Assembly (NCBI GenBank): GCA_027311025.1 | Contig: DAICZS010000004.1 | Span: 1 to 64,000 of the forward strand | Origin: Ferrovaceae bacterium | Lineage (GTDB): Bacteria > Pseudomonadota > Gammaproteobacteria > Burkholderiales > Ferrovaceae | DNA: 64,000 bases | Direction of reading: 5' to 3' | Shown: positions 10,706 through 19,536 of the stretch, piece after piece | How the letters are laid out: each line of letters opens with the position of its first letter | How positions within the stretch are numbered: the first letter of the stretch is position 1 | Translations under genes and position numbers: made by a program | The notes under the pieces: generated by a model | What the model saw: only the letters and a program-made list of their open reading frames with translations | The model's database searches: none | Told to the model about the DNA's origin: nothing

Positions 10706-13363
10706 ATGTCCGCCCTGCCTGATAACGATAAACAAGAAACCCAAGAGTGGCTGGACGCCCTCGAGAGCGTCCTGGAACTGGAAGGCCCCGAACGCGCCCA
10801 TTTCATCCTGGAGCAGCTCATTGACAAGGCCCGCCGCTCCGGCGCCTTCCTGCCCTACAGTGCCAATACGGCGTACATCAATACCATCCCGCCAGCGCTT
10901 GAAGTGCCCATGCCGGGAGACCCCGAAATGGAGCACCGCATTCGTTCGCTCATCCGATGGAATGCCATGGCCATGGTGGTCCGAGCCAACCGCTCATCCA
11001 GCGAACTGGGCGGCCATATCGCCAGCTTCCAGTCGGCTGCCACCCTCTATGACGTGGGTTTCGATCATTTTTTTCATGCCCCCACCGCAGACCATGGGGG
11101 TGACCTCCTCTACATCCAGGGCCATTCCGCACCAGGGATTTACGCCCGTGCTTTTCTGGAAGGACGGATCAGCGAAGAACAGATGAGCAAGTTTCGCCAG
11201 GAGGTGGACGGCGGCGGATTGCCAAGCTATCCCCATCCGTGGCTGATGCCTAATTTCTGGCAAATGCCCACGGTATCCATGGGCCTGGGCCCCCTGATGG
11301 CCATCTATCAGGCGCGCTTCATGAAGTATCTGCAAAACCGGGGGCTCGCCAATGTGGAAAACCGCAAGGTGTGGGCCTTCATGGGCGACGGGGAAATGGA
11401 CGAACCCGAATCGCTCGGAGCGATTTCGCTTGCCACGCGTGAGCGTCTGGACAACCTGATTTTCGTCGTCAACTGCAACTTGCAACGCCTCGACGGACCG
11501 GTTCGGGGCAACGGCAAGATCATCCAGGAACTGGAAGCAGACTTCCGGGGTGCGGGCTGGAACGTCATCAAGGTCATCTGGGGCAGCCAGTGGGATGCCC
11601 TGATCGCCAAGGATCGCAGCGGGCTGTTGCTGCAACGAATGATGGAAGCAGTGGATGGCGAATACCAAAGCATGAAAGCGCATGATGGCGCTTACGTGCG
11701 CAAGCACTTTTTTGGCAAGTACCCCGAACTGGCGCGCCTGGTGGCCAACATGTCCGACGACGAAATCTGGCGTCTGACCCGCGGCGGCCACGATCCGTTC
11801 AAGATGTACAACGCCTATCTCTCGGCGGTACGCCACACCGGCCAGCCCACGGTTATTCTGGCAAAAACCATCAAGGGCTACGGCATGGGCGAATCTGGCG
11901 AAGGCCAGAACATTACGCACCAACAGAAAAAAATGGGCGAAAACGCCCTCAAGCAGTTCCGGGACCGTTTCCAGATTCCAATTTCAGACGAAGTGATTGC
12001 TGAAACGCCGTTCTATCGCCCATCCGATGACAGCCCGGAAATCCAGTATCTCAAGGCCCAGCGTGAAGCGTTGGGCGGCTACCTTCCCGTACGGCACAGC
12101 GAAGTACCTTCGCTCAAGGTACCCGAGCTCTCTGCGTTCCAGGCACTGTTGGAAAGCAGCGAAGAACGCCAGCTTTCCACCACGATGGCTTTCGTGCGCG
12201 TACTGACAGCGCTGACCCGTGACAAGGAGATCGGCAAGCTGATCGTGCCGATCGTGCCGGATGAATCCCGAACGTTTGGCATGGAAGGCATGTTCCGCAG
12301 TCTTGGCATCTACTCTTCCGTAGGCCAGCTGTATCAGCCGCAGGATCACGACCAGCTCATGTATTACCGTGAGGACGTCAACGGCCAGATCCTGCAGGAG
12401 GGCATCAACGAGGCTGGCGCCTTTTCTTCCTGGATCGCCGCCGCCTCGGCTTATTCCAGCCATGGCGTCACCACCATTCCTTTTTACATTTTCTATTCGA
12501 TGTTTGGCTTCCAGCGCGTGGGCGACCTTGCCTGGGCGGCTGGAGACATGCGCTGTCGCGGCTTTCTGATTGGCGGCACCGCTGGCCGAACCACGCTCAA
12601 TGGTGAGGGACTGCAGCATCAGGACGGCCACAGCCAGGTCCATGCCTCTTTCATTCCCAACTGCGTTTCCTATGACCCCACATTTGCTTACGAAGTGGCG
12701 GTCATCATTCAGGACGGCCTGCGCCGGATGTACCAGAATCACGAAAACATTTTCTACTACATCACTACCATGAACGAGAATTACAGCCACCCAGCCATGC
12801 CCCAAGGCGTGCAGGAGGGCATTCTCAAAGGGATGTATTTGCTGCAGAAGGGTGAAAAAGCCAAGGGCCCCGTCGTGCAGCTGATGGGATCTGGCACCAT
12901 CCTGCGCGAAGCGATTGCTGCAGCAGCATTGCTGGAAAAGGACTGGGGGGTTTCAAGCAATGTCTGGAGCGCACCCAGCATCAATGAACTGGCCCGCGAA
13001 GGCCAGGCCACCTTGCGCTGGAACCGCCATCACCCTGACCAGCCCCAGCGCAAATCCTATGTGGAACAATGCCTGGAGACTACCAAGGGGCCCGTGATTG
13101 CAGCCACCGACTACATCAAGACCTTCACCGAGCAGATTCGTGCCTTCGTGCCCCGTCGCTACGTGACGTTGGGTACGGACGGTTTTGGTCGTTCGGATAC
13201 CCGTGCCAAGCTTCGCGAATTTTTTGAGGTGGATAGCCGCTATATTACCCTGGCTGCATTGCAGGCTCTGGCCGCAGAGGGTACGATCCCGACCGCGCGC
13301 GTTGCGGAGGCCATCAAAAAATATGGCCTTGATCCGGAGAAACCCCTCCCCACCAGCGTCTGA
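10706..13363 (+). CDS. aceE: Pyruvate dehydrogenase E1 component (homodimeric type)
   Basis: AceE is the thiamine-diphosphate-dependent E1 that decarboxylates pyruvate and acylates the lipoyl group of E2. The 885 residues match E. coli AceE (887). The ThDP-binding motif is seen as MGDGEMDEPES followed by NLIFVVNCNLQRLDGPVRGN. The N-terminal E2-interaction region (DNDKQETQEWLDALESVL) and the C-terminal domain are complete. ATG 10706 is the start of homology; the open frame upstream runs through the promoter. No aceF or lpd follows; instead a transporter gene begins 2 nt after the stop. The E2 and E3 genes must be elsewhere. Confidence 0.97.
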   Translation: MSALPDNDKQETQEWLDALESVLELEGPERAHFILEQLIDKARRSGAFLPYSANTAYINTIPPALEVPMPGDPEMEHRIRSLIRWNAMAMVVRANRSSSELGGHIASFQSAATLYDVGFDHFFHAPTADHGGDLLYIQGHSAPGIYARAFLEGRISEEQMSKFRQEVDGGGLPSYPHPWLMPNFWQMPTVSMGLGPLMAIYQARFMKYLQNRGLANVENRKVWAFMGDGEMDEPESLGAISLATRERLDNLIFVVNCNLQRLDGPVRGNGKIIQELEADFRGAGWNVIKVIWGSQWDALIAKDRSGLLLQRMMEAVDGEYQSMKAHDGAYVRKHFFGKYPELARLVANMSDDEIWRLTRGGHDPFKMYNAYLSAVRHTGQPTVILAKTIKGYGMGESGEGQNITHQQKKMGENALKQFRDRFQIPISDEVIAETPFYRPSDDSPEIQYLKAQREALGGYLPVRHSEVPSLKVPELSAFQALLESSEERQLSTTMAFVRVLTALTRDKEIGKLIVPIVPDESRTFGMEGMFRSLGIYSSVGQLYQPQDHDQLMYYREDVNGQILQEGINEAGAFSSWIAAASAYSSHGVTTIPFYIFYSMFGFQRVGDLAWAAGDMRCRGFLIGGTAGRTTLNGEGLQHQDGHSQVHASFIPNCVSYDPTFAYEVAVIIQDGLRRMYQNHENIFYYITTMNENYSHPAMPQGVQEGILKGMYLLQKGEKAKGPVVQLMGSGTILREAIAAAALLEKDWGVSSNVWSAPSINELAREGQATLRWNRHHPDQPQRKSYVEQCLETTKGPVIAATDYIKTFTEQIRAFVPRRYVTLGTDGFGRSDTRAKLREFFEVDSRYITLAALQALAAEGTIPTARVAEAIKKYGLDPEKPLPTSV

Positions 13364-13365
13364 TC

Positions 13366-15339
13366 ATGATCCAAAATCTTGCCGGAAGGATTTCGGGGGT
13401 GCTGTTTGGCCCCCCGCGCGATCCGCTATCCCCTGAAACGCGTCACAACATCGCACTGGCCGCGTTCTTTGCCTGGGTGGGGCTGGGTGCTGATGGACTA
13501 TCATCATCGGCGTACGGCCCTGAAGAAGCCTTCAAGGCACTGGGTACCCACACCCACCTCAGCCTGTATCTCGCTCTGGCCACGGCCCTGACCGTATTTT
13601 TGATCTCCACGGCCTACAACCAGGTCATCGAACTATTTCCCACGGGAGGCGGCGGCTACAAGGTAGCCACCCAGCTGATAGGCCCTTATGCGGGGCTTGT
13701 GAGCGGCGCTGCCCTGATCGTGGACTACGTCCTGACCATTGCCATTTCGGTGGCCAGTGGTGTGGACGCGGTTTTCAGTTCGTTGCCCACGAGTTGGCAG
13801 GTTTACAAGCTCACCACTGAACTGGGGCTTACGTTGCTGCTGATGTTTCTCAACCTGCGTGGCATGAAGGAAAGCATCAAGGTTCTGACCCCGATTTTCA
13901 TCGGGTTTGTTGTCACTCACGTGTTCATCATCATCTACGGCGTGGCGGTGCGCGGTTCGGAGCTGCCTGTGATCGTGTCCGAGACCCTGTCTGAAACCGG
14001 AGCGCTGGCCGGTCAGATGGGCTGGGTTTTCGTTGCTTCATTGTTTCTGCGCGCCTACTCCCTTGGGGGTGGTACTTACACCGGGATTGAGGCCGTTTCC
14101 AACAACATCAATGCGCTCAAGGAACCCCGGGTACACACTGGCAAGCTGACCATGTTCTACATGGCCCTCTCTCTGGCGTTCACTGCGGCTGGCATCATTC
14201 TGTTGTATCTGCTCTGGCAAGCCCAGCCGTCTTCCACCGGAGAAACACTCAATGCCGTGGCATTCCGCTCCGTCATCGGCTCTCTGGGGCTAGGTGCCAG
14301 CTCTTCTTACGTACTGTTGACCATCGTCCTGCTTCTGGAAGGCGCGCTATTATATGTGGCGGCAAATACAGGGCTGCTGGGCGGCCCCGCGGTTTTGGCC
14401 AACATGGCCAATGATGGCTGGGCACCCACGCAATTCAGCTCACTCTCCAGTCGCCTGGTGACCAAGTACGGCATCCTGATCATGGGATTTGCCGCCATCC
14501 TGATCCTCATCTGGAGCGGCGGCCTGGTTGATTTGCTGGCGGTACTCTACAGCATCAACGTGTTTCTGACTTTCACCCTGTCCCTGCTGGGACTGTCCAT
14601 CTACTGGTGGAAGCACCGCAAAGAGCAAGCCCGCTGGTTGCCCCGCCTGACGCTGTCCCTGGTTGGATTTTTTGTTGCCAGCAGCATCCTGATCGTCACC
14701 CTGGTAGAGAAATTTTTTGAAGGCGGCTGGATGACCACGCTGATCACCAGTTCGGTCATTGCCCTCTGCCTCCTGATACGCTGGCATTACCGGGAAACGG
14801 AAGCGCAAATGGCCAGGGCGGATGCCTTGCTGGCCGCACTGCCAGCCGAGCCAGTGGCCAACCCGCCACCGATCGACCCAAATGCCCAAACGGCCGTGTT
14901 CATGATCAGCCGCTCACGCGGCGCGGGCATGCACACCATTCTCTGGGTACAGCGCCTGTTTCCCAACATCTTCAAGAATTTTGTATTCCTGAGTGTGGGC
15001 GCCGTGGATACCCAAAGCTATGGCGGCGAAGGGTCGATCGAAGGGCTTCAACAGGAAGTCCATTCCGCATGCGATTATTATGTCAATTTTTGCAACCGTA
15101 ACGGCATTGCGGCCAAGTCCTATCAGGCGTACGGGACCGACAGGGTGGAAGAGCTCACCAAACTGGCACTCAAGGTGCGCGACGAGTTTCCAAACTGCGT
15201 CTTTTTTGCCAGCAAGCTGATCTTCGTGCACGACAACTGGCTGACCCGGATCCTGCACAACCAGACCGCCCTCACCATGCAGCGCGTCCTGCATCTGCAG
15301 GGCATGTTCATGGTGATCCTGCCGATGAAAGTGGACTAA
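13366..15339 (+). CDS. KimA-like APC-superfamily transporter
   Basis: A multi-pass inner-membrane permease of the APC superfamily, closest by eye to the KimA (YdaO) K+ importers. In the 657 residues, the first ~455 carry about 12 hydrophobic helices with the signatures GADGLSSSAYGPEEAF, PTGGGGYKVA, SLGGGTYTGIEAVSNNINAL and LYVAANTGLLGGPAVLANMA. The last ~190 residues form a soluble domain. Substrate is uncertain: potassium by analogy to KimA, otherwise an amino acid. It starts 2 nt after aceE, so it is almost certainly co-transcribed with it. Its TAA overlaps the TAG of trbI on the other strand. Confidence 0.82.
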   Translation: MIQNLAGRISGVLFGPPRDPLSPETRHNIALAAFFAWVGLGADGLSSSAYGPEEAFKALGTHTHLSLYLALATALTVFLISTAYNQVIELFPTGGGGYKVATQLIGPYAGLVSGAALIVDYVLTIAISVASGVDAVFSSLPTSWQVYKLTTELGLTLLLMFLNLRGMKESIKVLTPIFIGFVVTHVFIIIYGVAVRGSELPVIVSETLSETGALAGQMGWVFVASLFLRAYSLGGGTYTGIEAVSNNINALKEPRVHTGKLTMFYMALSLAFTAAGIILLYLLWQAQPSSTGETLNAVAFRSVIGSLGLGASSSYVLLTIVLLLEGALLYVAANTGLLGGPAVLANMANDGWAPTQFSSLSSRLVTKYGILIMGFAAILILIWSGGLVDLLAVLYSINVFLTFTLSLLGLSIYWWKHRKEQARWLPRLTLSLVGFFVASSILIVTLVEKFFEGGWMTTLITSSVIALCLLIRWHYRETEAQMARADALLAALPAEPVANPPPIDPNAQTAVFMISRSRGAGMHTILWVQRLFPNIFKNFVFLSVGAVDTQSYGGEGSIEGLQQEVHSACDYYVNFCNRNGIAAKSYQAYGTDRVEELTKLALKVRDEFPNCVFFASKLIFVHDNWLTRILHNQTALTMQRVLHLQGMFMVILPMKVD

Positions 15340-16559
15340 TGCGTGCGAGCGCCCAGGGTGGAGAAATCCATGTCCCGATTCACCATGATCACAAAGGGAT
15401 AACCCCTTTTGATGACGATGACCGGGCCAAGAGCCGCATTTCCTGCAAACCCGACAGCGGCCGTATTCACCAGAATTTGTCCCGCCGCATCCCCGGCAAG
15501 TGAGTTGCCCGCCCCGCCGAGGATGGTGACACCACCCTCCGGTGGCGAAATGATCCTGGCGAGCCCCGCCGTCATGAACTGCCCGCCTAGCCGGGTCCAG
15601 AACCGATTGTCCACTTCGTCCTTCATGCCGGACTGACCTGCCCGGTCTGCGGCCTGCATGTCATCCAGATTAAAGCTTTCACCGCTGGGCAAAATCAAAC
15701 GGTGAAACATGGCCATGATGCGTTCCTGCCCAGGGAGCACCCGCGTGTTGAATTCGCCAATGACCCGGCTTCCCTTGGGTATGGCCAGAAAATTGCCATG
15801 AATGGAATCGTAGACATCTTCGGTAACCTGGGCAGTCAGCATGCCGGGCAAATCGCTGTTGACCTGGGTGAGCAGCACTGCGGGGATGAGCGAGCCCTCC
15901 ATCACCTGTCGCTGGCTGCTGGGCTTGACTGGAACAATCGGAGTTTGGGCACGCGCAGGCTTGGCAGGCGCCGCCGAATCTGAAGTCTCCCCCACACGAC
16001 TGCGGAGCGGGTCGCGCAGCGCCAATCCGGCTGGTATTGCTGAAATTCCTGGTGGCAATCGTTTGCTCAATGATTCAGTAATCCCTGCAGTGTCGGCCGG
16101 TGCGCTGTCGCGCCCTCCAGCAGGTGCCGCAGCCGGTGATGCGGCCGCTACGGGTGCAGGTGTGGTTTCAACGGACCTGTTAATGGCCAGCATCCGACTG
16201 CCAGCCACCAACGCTTCGTGTTTTTCAGACTCGAGACGCTCGATGTGTCGCGATTCCTGTACCACTTCAGCAACCTGGCGCGTTGGTTCTGTCACCGGTT
16301 CTGCTATCTGCTGTCGCAGCAATTCCTGACGCAGCCCGCTCATGGAAGGCTCTTGCCCCAGCACCAAGGGATTGTCCTCTGGCAATGATTGCGGGCCTGG
16401 GTGCGCATCCACTTTGGAAAACAAAGAGCCCTGGACGGCAAAGCCCACGATGACTCCCAATCCCAGGCCGCCGGCCACCAACCAATGCAAGTTGCGACGC
16501 ACCTTGCCCACAGGGCGCTCCGGATATGCCTGGTCTGATTCTTCCCATCCATCGCTCAT
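15336..16559 (-). CDS. trbI: TrbI/VirB10 family type IV secretion core protein
   Basis: VirB10/TrbI proteins span both membranes and form the inner ring of the type IV secretion core complex. The 407-residue product has a cytosolic N-terminus, one transmembrane helix (about 25-46, WLVAGGLGLGVIVGFAV), a Pro/Ala-rich periplasmic linker (about 130-210) and the C-terminal TrbI domain (LIPAVLLTQVNSDLPGMLTA, AIPKGSRVIGEF, GGQFMTAGLARI, RGYPFVIMVNRDMDF), which looks complete. It is last in a three-gene unit trbF-trbG-trbI, 12 nt after trbG with a GGAG site. No ATPase, coupling protein or relaxase is nearby. Its stop overlaps that of the KimA-like gene. Confidence 0.88.
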   Translation of the reverse strand: MSDGWEESDQAYPERPVGKVRRNLHWLVAGGLGLGVIVGFAVQGSLFSKVDAHPGPQSLPEDNPLVLGQEPSMSGLRQELLRQQIAEPVTEPTRQVAEVVQESRHIERLESEKHEALVAGSRMLAINRSVETTPAPVAAASPAAAPAGGRDSAPADTAGITESLSKRLPPGISAIPAGLALRDPLRSRVGETSDSAAPAKPARAQTPIVPVKPSSQRQVMEGSLIPAVLLTQVNSDLPGMLTAQVTEDVYDSIHGNFLAIPKGSRVIGEFNTRVLPGQERIMAMFHRLILPSGESFNLDDMQAADRAGQSGMKDEVDNRFWTRLGGQFMTAGLARIISPPEGGVTILGGAGNSLAGDAAGQILVNTAAVGFAGNAALGPVIVIKRGYPFVIMVNRDMDFSTLGARTH

Positions 16560-16571
16560 GATTTTGGCTCC

Positions 16572-17372
16572 TCACTGCCATGTATCCAGAAAGCCCCCCG
16601 ATCCTTCATGCCTGCCCGATCTTTTGGCAAATTTTCGATTGATGACGCGCACCTCGGCATTCCCAAGCTTGAGCAGGATTTCCTGCATCAATCGCTGCAC
16701 GACAAAATATTCACCTTTGATGATGTAATTGACCAACACGGCTGCACCATCGTCCACCATGAACAGTGCAGGCAAAGCCTGGGGTGAGCGTACCTTGATC
16801 CAGGTAAAGCGCCCATCGTCAAAAACCGCGACCGGACGGAAGTCACCTTCACCCTCAATGTCGTATCCAAAATTCAAACGGGCGGGATCCAGCGCTTCGA
16901 CAGACAGACCCTCGGCGGCCATGGAGGGTTGTGAGGCAATCTCGCCGGTTTCAGCACTTGTCGAAGCACCCGCGTTGCTCCAGGAAACCTTTTGAAGCCA
17001 GTGTCCCTGGACCGTGGTGCTTCTGAAGAGCAGCTGGTACACGCGACGGTCAGTCACCAGCGTTCCCGCGGTAAACAAATCCGTCTTGAGCGGCTTGATG
17101 AAAAGATGTCCGGGAAGTTCTTCTACCATCCACTGCAGCGTGTCCCCCAGCGCCAGCCCGGTAATCTTTTCATCAGAAGCCAGCTGGATGTCCGTAGGGA
17201 CTCCAGGAAGCGTCAAAATGGTATACGTGGTGTTGGCATCGTAGCGAAACACCACCATGCGTGGATCGGTGGTTGAAGGCGTTTCGCCACTGGCGCGTGC
17301 AGGAGTGAAAGACAGCATGGTTCCAATGAGAACAAGCGCCACGAGCACCTCGCCCCAATGCCTCATGATCAT
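16572..17372 (-). CDS. trbG: TrbG/VirB9 family type IV secretion core protein
   Basis: VirB9/TrbG proteins form the outer-membrane ring of the type IV secretion core, bound to VirB10. The 266-residue product has a signal peptide (residues 1 to about 27, ending TPARA). The N-terminal VirB9 domain carries RYDANTTYTILTLPGVPTDI and the C-terminal domain carries FGYDIEGEGDFRPVAVFDDG, FTWIKVRSP and YFVVQRLMQEILLKLG; both look intact. Its ATG overlaps the trbF stop (ATGA); a second ATG two codons later is possible. No VirB7/TrbH lipoprotein gene fits in the 12-nt gap to trbI. Confidence 0.88.
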   Translation of the reverse strand: MIMRHWGEVLVALVLIGTMLSFTPARASGETPSTTDPRMVVFRYDANTTYTILTLPGVPTDIQLASDEKITGLALGDTLQWMVEELPGHLFIKPLKTDLFTAGTLVTDRRVYQLLFRSTTVQGHWLQKVSWSNAGASTSAETGEIASQPSMAAEGLSVEALDPARLNFGYDIEGEGDFRPVAVFDDGRFTWIKVRSPQALPALFMVDDGAAVLVNYIIKGEYFVVQRLMQEILLKLGNAEVRVINRKFAKRSGRHEGSGGFLDTWQ

Positions 17373-18097
17373 TTCTCCAGATCGGTATTCACCAGGAAAT
17401 GGGTCACAAAAAGCCCCACGGGGTTGCTGAGCAACGCTTCTTCCGACTGGGGGGGCACCGTGGTGAAGTGGATGGTCAGGACAAACTTTTCACGATTGGC
17501 AATGGGGTTCCCGGCGTTGCGACGTTCTGCCGCTACCCGAACCAGTGCCACCTGATCCTGGATCAGAGAAACGCTCGAGATGGCCACTGTACGCGTCAGT
17601 GTTGGATCTCGCTTCAGTTCAGCCATGGGGGCTGCGCGCTGTATCCAGTCTGTAAACTCAACCGTGGCTTTGCCGCGCGTGACCCGATAGGCCTCGGACA
17701 GGTATTGCTCAGTCAAATGGGAGTCTAGCGTCAACAGCTGCCGAGCCCACTGGGCAATGAAGTAACGCTTTTCCGGAACGCCGGGCTGGTATTGCTGTGC
17801 CGCCATCGGAGCAGGGACCACGGCCCCTTCCTCGACTTTTTCCAGAACAAAGGGCACCACCGTCTTGAGAGGGGCCATCATCGCCAGGGCAATGCAGGCT
17901 GCGGTCAAGGCCAACAGTAACCCGAGACAAATGATGAAGTAGCGATTGCGTTCAACCACTGGCGCGCCTTGCACCTCAAACCAAAGTCGCGCTGGCGAAG
18001 CGTGCGCAATGGGTGGAGCGCCAGCAGGTGGTGTTCCATCTGTGGCATCACGGTCCGGCCGCCTTTTTGCAAGAAAGCGGAAAATTCCCTGTGGCAT
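17369..18097 (-). CDS. trbF: TrbF/VirB8 family type IV secretion protein
   Basis: VirB8/TrbF proteins are bitopic inner-membrane assembly factors of type IV secretion systems. The 242-residue product has a cytosolic tail, a transmembrane helix (about 51-77, NRYFIICLGLLLALTAAC) and a periplasmic VirB8 domain (QWARQLLTLDSHLTEQYLSE, YRVTRGKATVEFTDWIQRA, KFVLTIHFTTVPPQ). The ATG at 18097 is preceded by GGAGGG at 7 nt, which favours it over an in-frame TTG at 18112. It is the first gene of trbFGI. The 231-bp gap to sodB holds an AT-rich patch. Confidence 0.87.
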   Translation of the reverse strand: MPQGIFRFLAKRRPDRDATDGTPPAGAPPIAHASPARLWFEVQGAPVVERNRYFIICLGLLLALTAACIALAMMAPLKTVVPFVLEKVEEGAVVPAPMAAQQYQPGVPEKRYFIAQWARQLLTLDSHLTEQYLSEAYRVTRGKATVEFTDWIQRAAPMAELKRDPTLTRTVAISSVSLIQDQVALVRVAAERRNAGNPIANREKFVLTIHFTTVPPQSEEALLSNPVGLFVTHFLVNTDLEK

Positions 18098-18207
18098 GAA
18101 CGAGCCCTCCAAAACGAGGCTTCATTTCAGCACGCAGGCATTGCCGTGAGCGCCAGAGAACGGCAAACATTGGCCGCTATTCAAGCGCTGCCACCAGGCC
18201 CAAGCGT

Positions 18208-18253
18208 CAATTAAAATAATATATTTTTCATGAAGTTATAAGCATTTTAGAAA
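18208..18253. promoter_or_regulatory. AT-rich patch in trbF-sodB divergent region
   Basis: A stretch of about 45 bp that is roughly 85% A+T, including the near-palindrome AAAATAATATATTTTT, in an otherwise GC-rich segment between divergent trbF and sodB. A weak sodB promoter could follow (TTGTGG at 18279-18284, 17-nt spacer, GATACT at 18302-18307). A role as UP element or as a binding site for an iron or nucleoid protein is only inference. Confidence 0.4.
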
Positions 18254-18328
18254 CACTCCAATGTTCGCGGCTGACAGTTTGTGGTATCTTCACACGTTGC
18301 TGATACTCACCTCTTCAGGAGAAAACAG

Positions 18329-18916
18329 ATGGAACACCAACTGCCCCCACTACCCTACGCCCTGGATGCCCTCGCACCCCACATGAGCAAGGAAACGTTT
18401 GAATATCACTACGCCAAGCACCATAACGCCTACGTCGTAAACCTGAACAATCTGATCAAAGGTACTGAATTCGAACCCCTCGGTCTTGAAGCCATCGTCA
18501 AGAAGGCACCCGCTGGCGGCATCTACAACAACGCCGCGCAAGTATGGAACCACACCTTCTTCTGGAACTGCATGAAGCCCAACGGCGGCGGCGCTCCCAA
18601 TGGGCCCTTGGCTGAAGCCATCAACAAGAAGTGGGGGTCCTTCGACGATTTCAAGAAAGCGTTCCAGACTTCTGCCGTCGGCAACTTCGGTTCAGGCTGG
18701 ACCTGGCTGGTCAAGAAAGCTGATGGTTCCGTGGACATCGTCAACATGGGCGCTGCCGGCACACCCTTGACTACCGGTGACAAGGCATTGCTGTGTATCG
18801 ACGTCTGGGAGCATGCCTACTACATCGATTACCGCAACCTTCGGCCCAAATTTGTCGAAACCTTTCTGGCGCATCTCGTGAACTGGGATTTCGCAACAAA
18901 GAATTTTGCAAGTTAA
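18329..18916 (+). CDS. sodB: Superoxide dismutase, Fe-type
   Basis: This enzyme dismutates superoxide to oxygen and hydrogen peroxide in the cytosol. The 195-residue product carries the metal ligands H27, H75 and the Asp and His of [13 protein letters not shown]. Gln71 in [13 protein letters not shown], near the metal, is characteristic of Fe-type rather than Mn-type enzymes. ATG 18329 follows AGGAGA and starts the family N-terminus [21 protein letters not shown] PuuD-like membrane protein gene starts 32 nt downstream, likely on the same transcript. Confidence 0.96.
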   Translation: MEHQLPPLPYALDALAPHMSKETFEYHYAKHHNAYVVNLNNLIKGTEFEPLGLEAIVKKAPAGGIYNNAAQVWNHTFFWNCMKPNGGGAPNGPLAEAINKKWGSFDDFKKAFQTSAVGNFGSGWTWLVKKADGSVDIVNMGAAGTPLTTGDKALLCIDVWEHAYYIDYRNLRPKFVETFLAHLVNWDFATKNFAS

Positions 18917-18948
18917 TTGCCAACGGACGCCGCTTCGATATTCCTGTC

Positions 18949-19536
18949 ATGCAAACCCTATTTCAATCCTTAGGTAGAACCGTTGTTGCGGGACTGGTCC
19001 TGCTATTGCTCATCATCGTCGTGGCCGGCAGTCCCACGGTCAACCTCGAGTCGCATGCCTGGTGGATGTTTGCCTTCCGCTGGATGCACGTCACCGCCGC
19101 CATCATGTGGGTGGGTCTGCTGTGGTACTTCAACTTTGTTCAGATCCCCTCGATGCCCAGGATTGCAGAAGAGCACAGGCCCGCAATCACCAAGGTGATT
19201 GCCCCCTGCGCCTTGTTCTGGTTTCGCTACGCTGCACTGGTGACGGTCATCATGGGGCTGGGCCTCGCTTCCATGAATGGCTACATCATGCCCGCCCTGG
19301 CATTGATGGAACCGTTCGTGCCCATCGGCATTGGCATGTGGCTGGGGCTGATCATGGCATTCAACGTGTGGTTCATCATCTGGCCCATGCAGAAAAAAGC
19401 GCTGGGACTGGTTCCGGTAGAGATATCTGAAAAAGCACGAGCCGTTCGTATTGCGATGGTCACTTCGCGCCTCAATACGATGTTGTCTATTCCGATGATT
19501 TACTGCATGGTTGCGCAGCAACACGGCGGACTGTAA
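18949..19536 (+). CDS. PuuD N-terminal-like (urate oxidase N) membrane protein
   Basis: A 195-residue integral membrane protein resembling the membrane domain of PuuD-type urate oxidases. There are about four or five hydrophobic helices and a conserved opening FRWMHVTAAIMWVGLLWYFN followed by FVQIPSMP. Stand-alone copies are common in betaproteobacteria and are sometimes misnamed NusG antiterminators. The C-terminal cytochrome c domain of true PuuD is absent, so urate oxidation is not supported. The conserved His in RWMHV could bind haem (inference). It lies just after sodB. Its last 50 bp overlap the 3' end of the convergent helicase gene. Confidence 0.7.
   Translation: MQTLFQSLGRTVVAGLVLLLLIIVVAGSPTVNLESHAWWMFAFRWMHVTAAIMWVGLLWYFNFVQIPSMPRIAEEHRPAITKVIAPCALFWFRYAALVTVIMGLGLASMNGYIMPALALMEPFVPIGIGMWLGLIMAFNVWFIIWPMQKKALGLVPVEISEKARAVRIAMVTSRLNTMLSIPMIYCMVAQQHGGL

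Noticed and set aside
15336-18097. Conjugative element or ICE around the trb genes
   Set aside because: No relaxase, integrase, ATPase, coupling protein or repeated tRNA end is visible; the flanks are ordinary chromosomal genes with overlapping stops.
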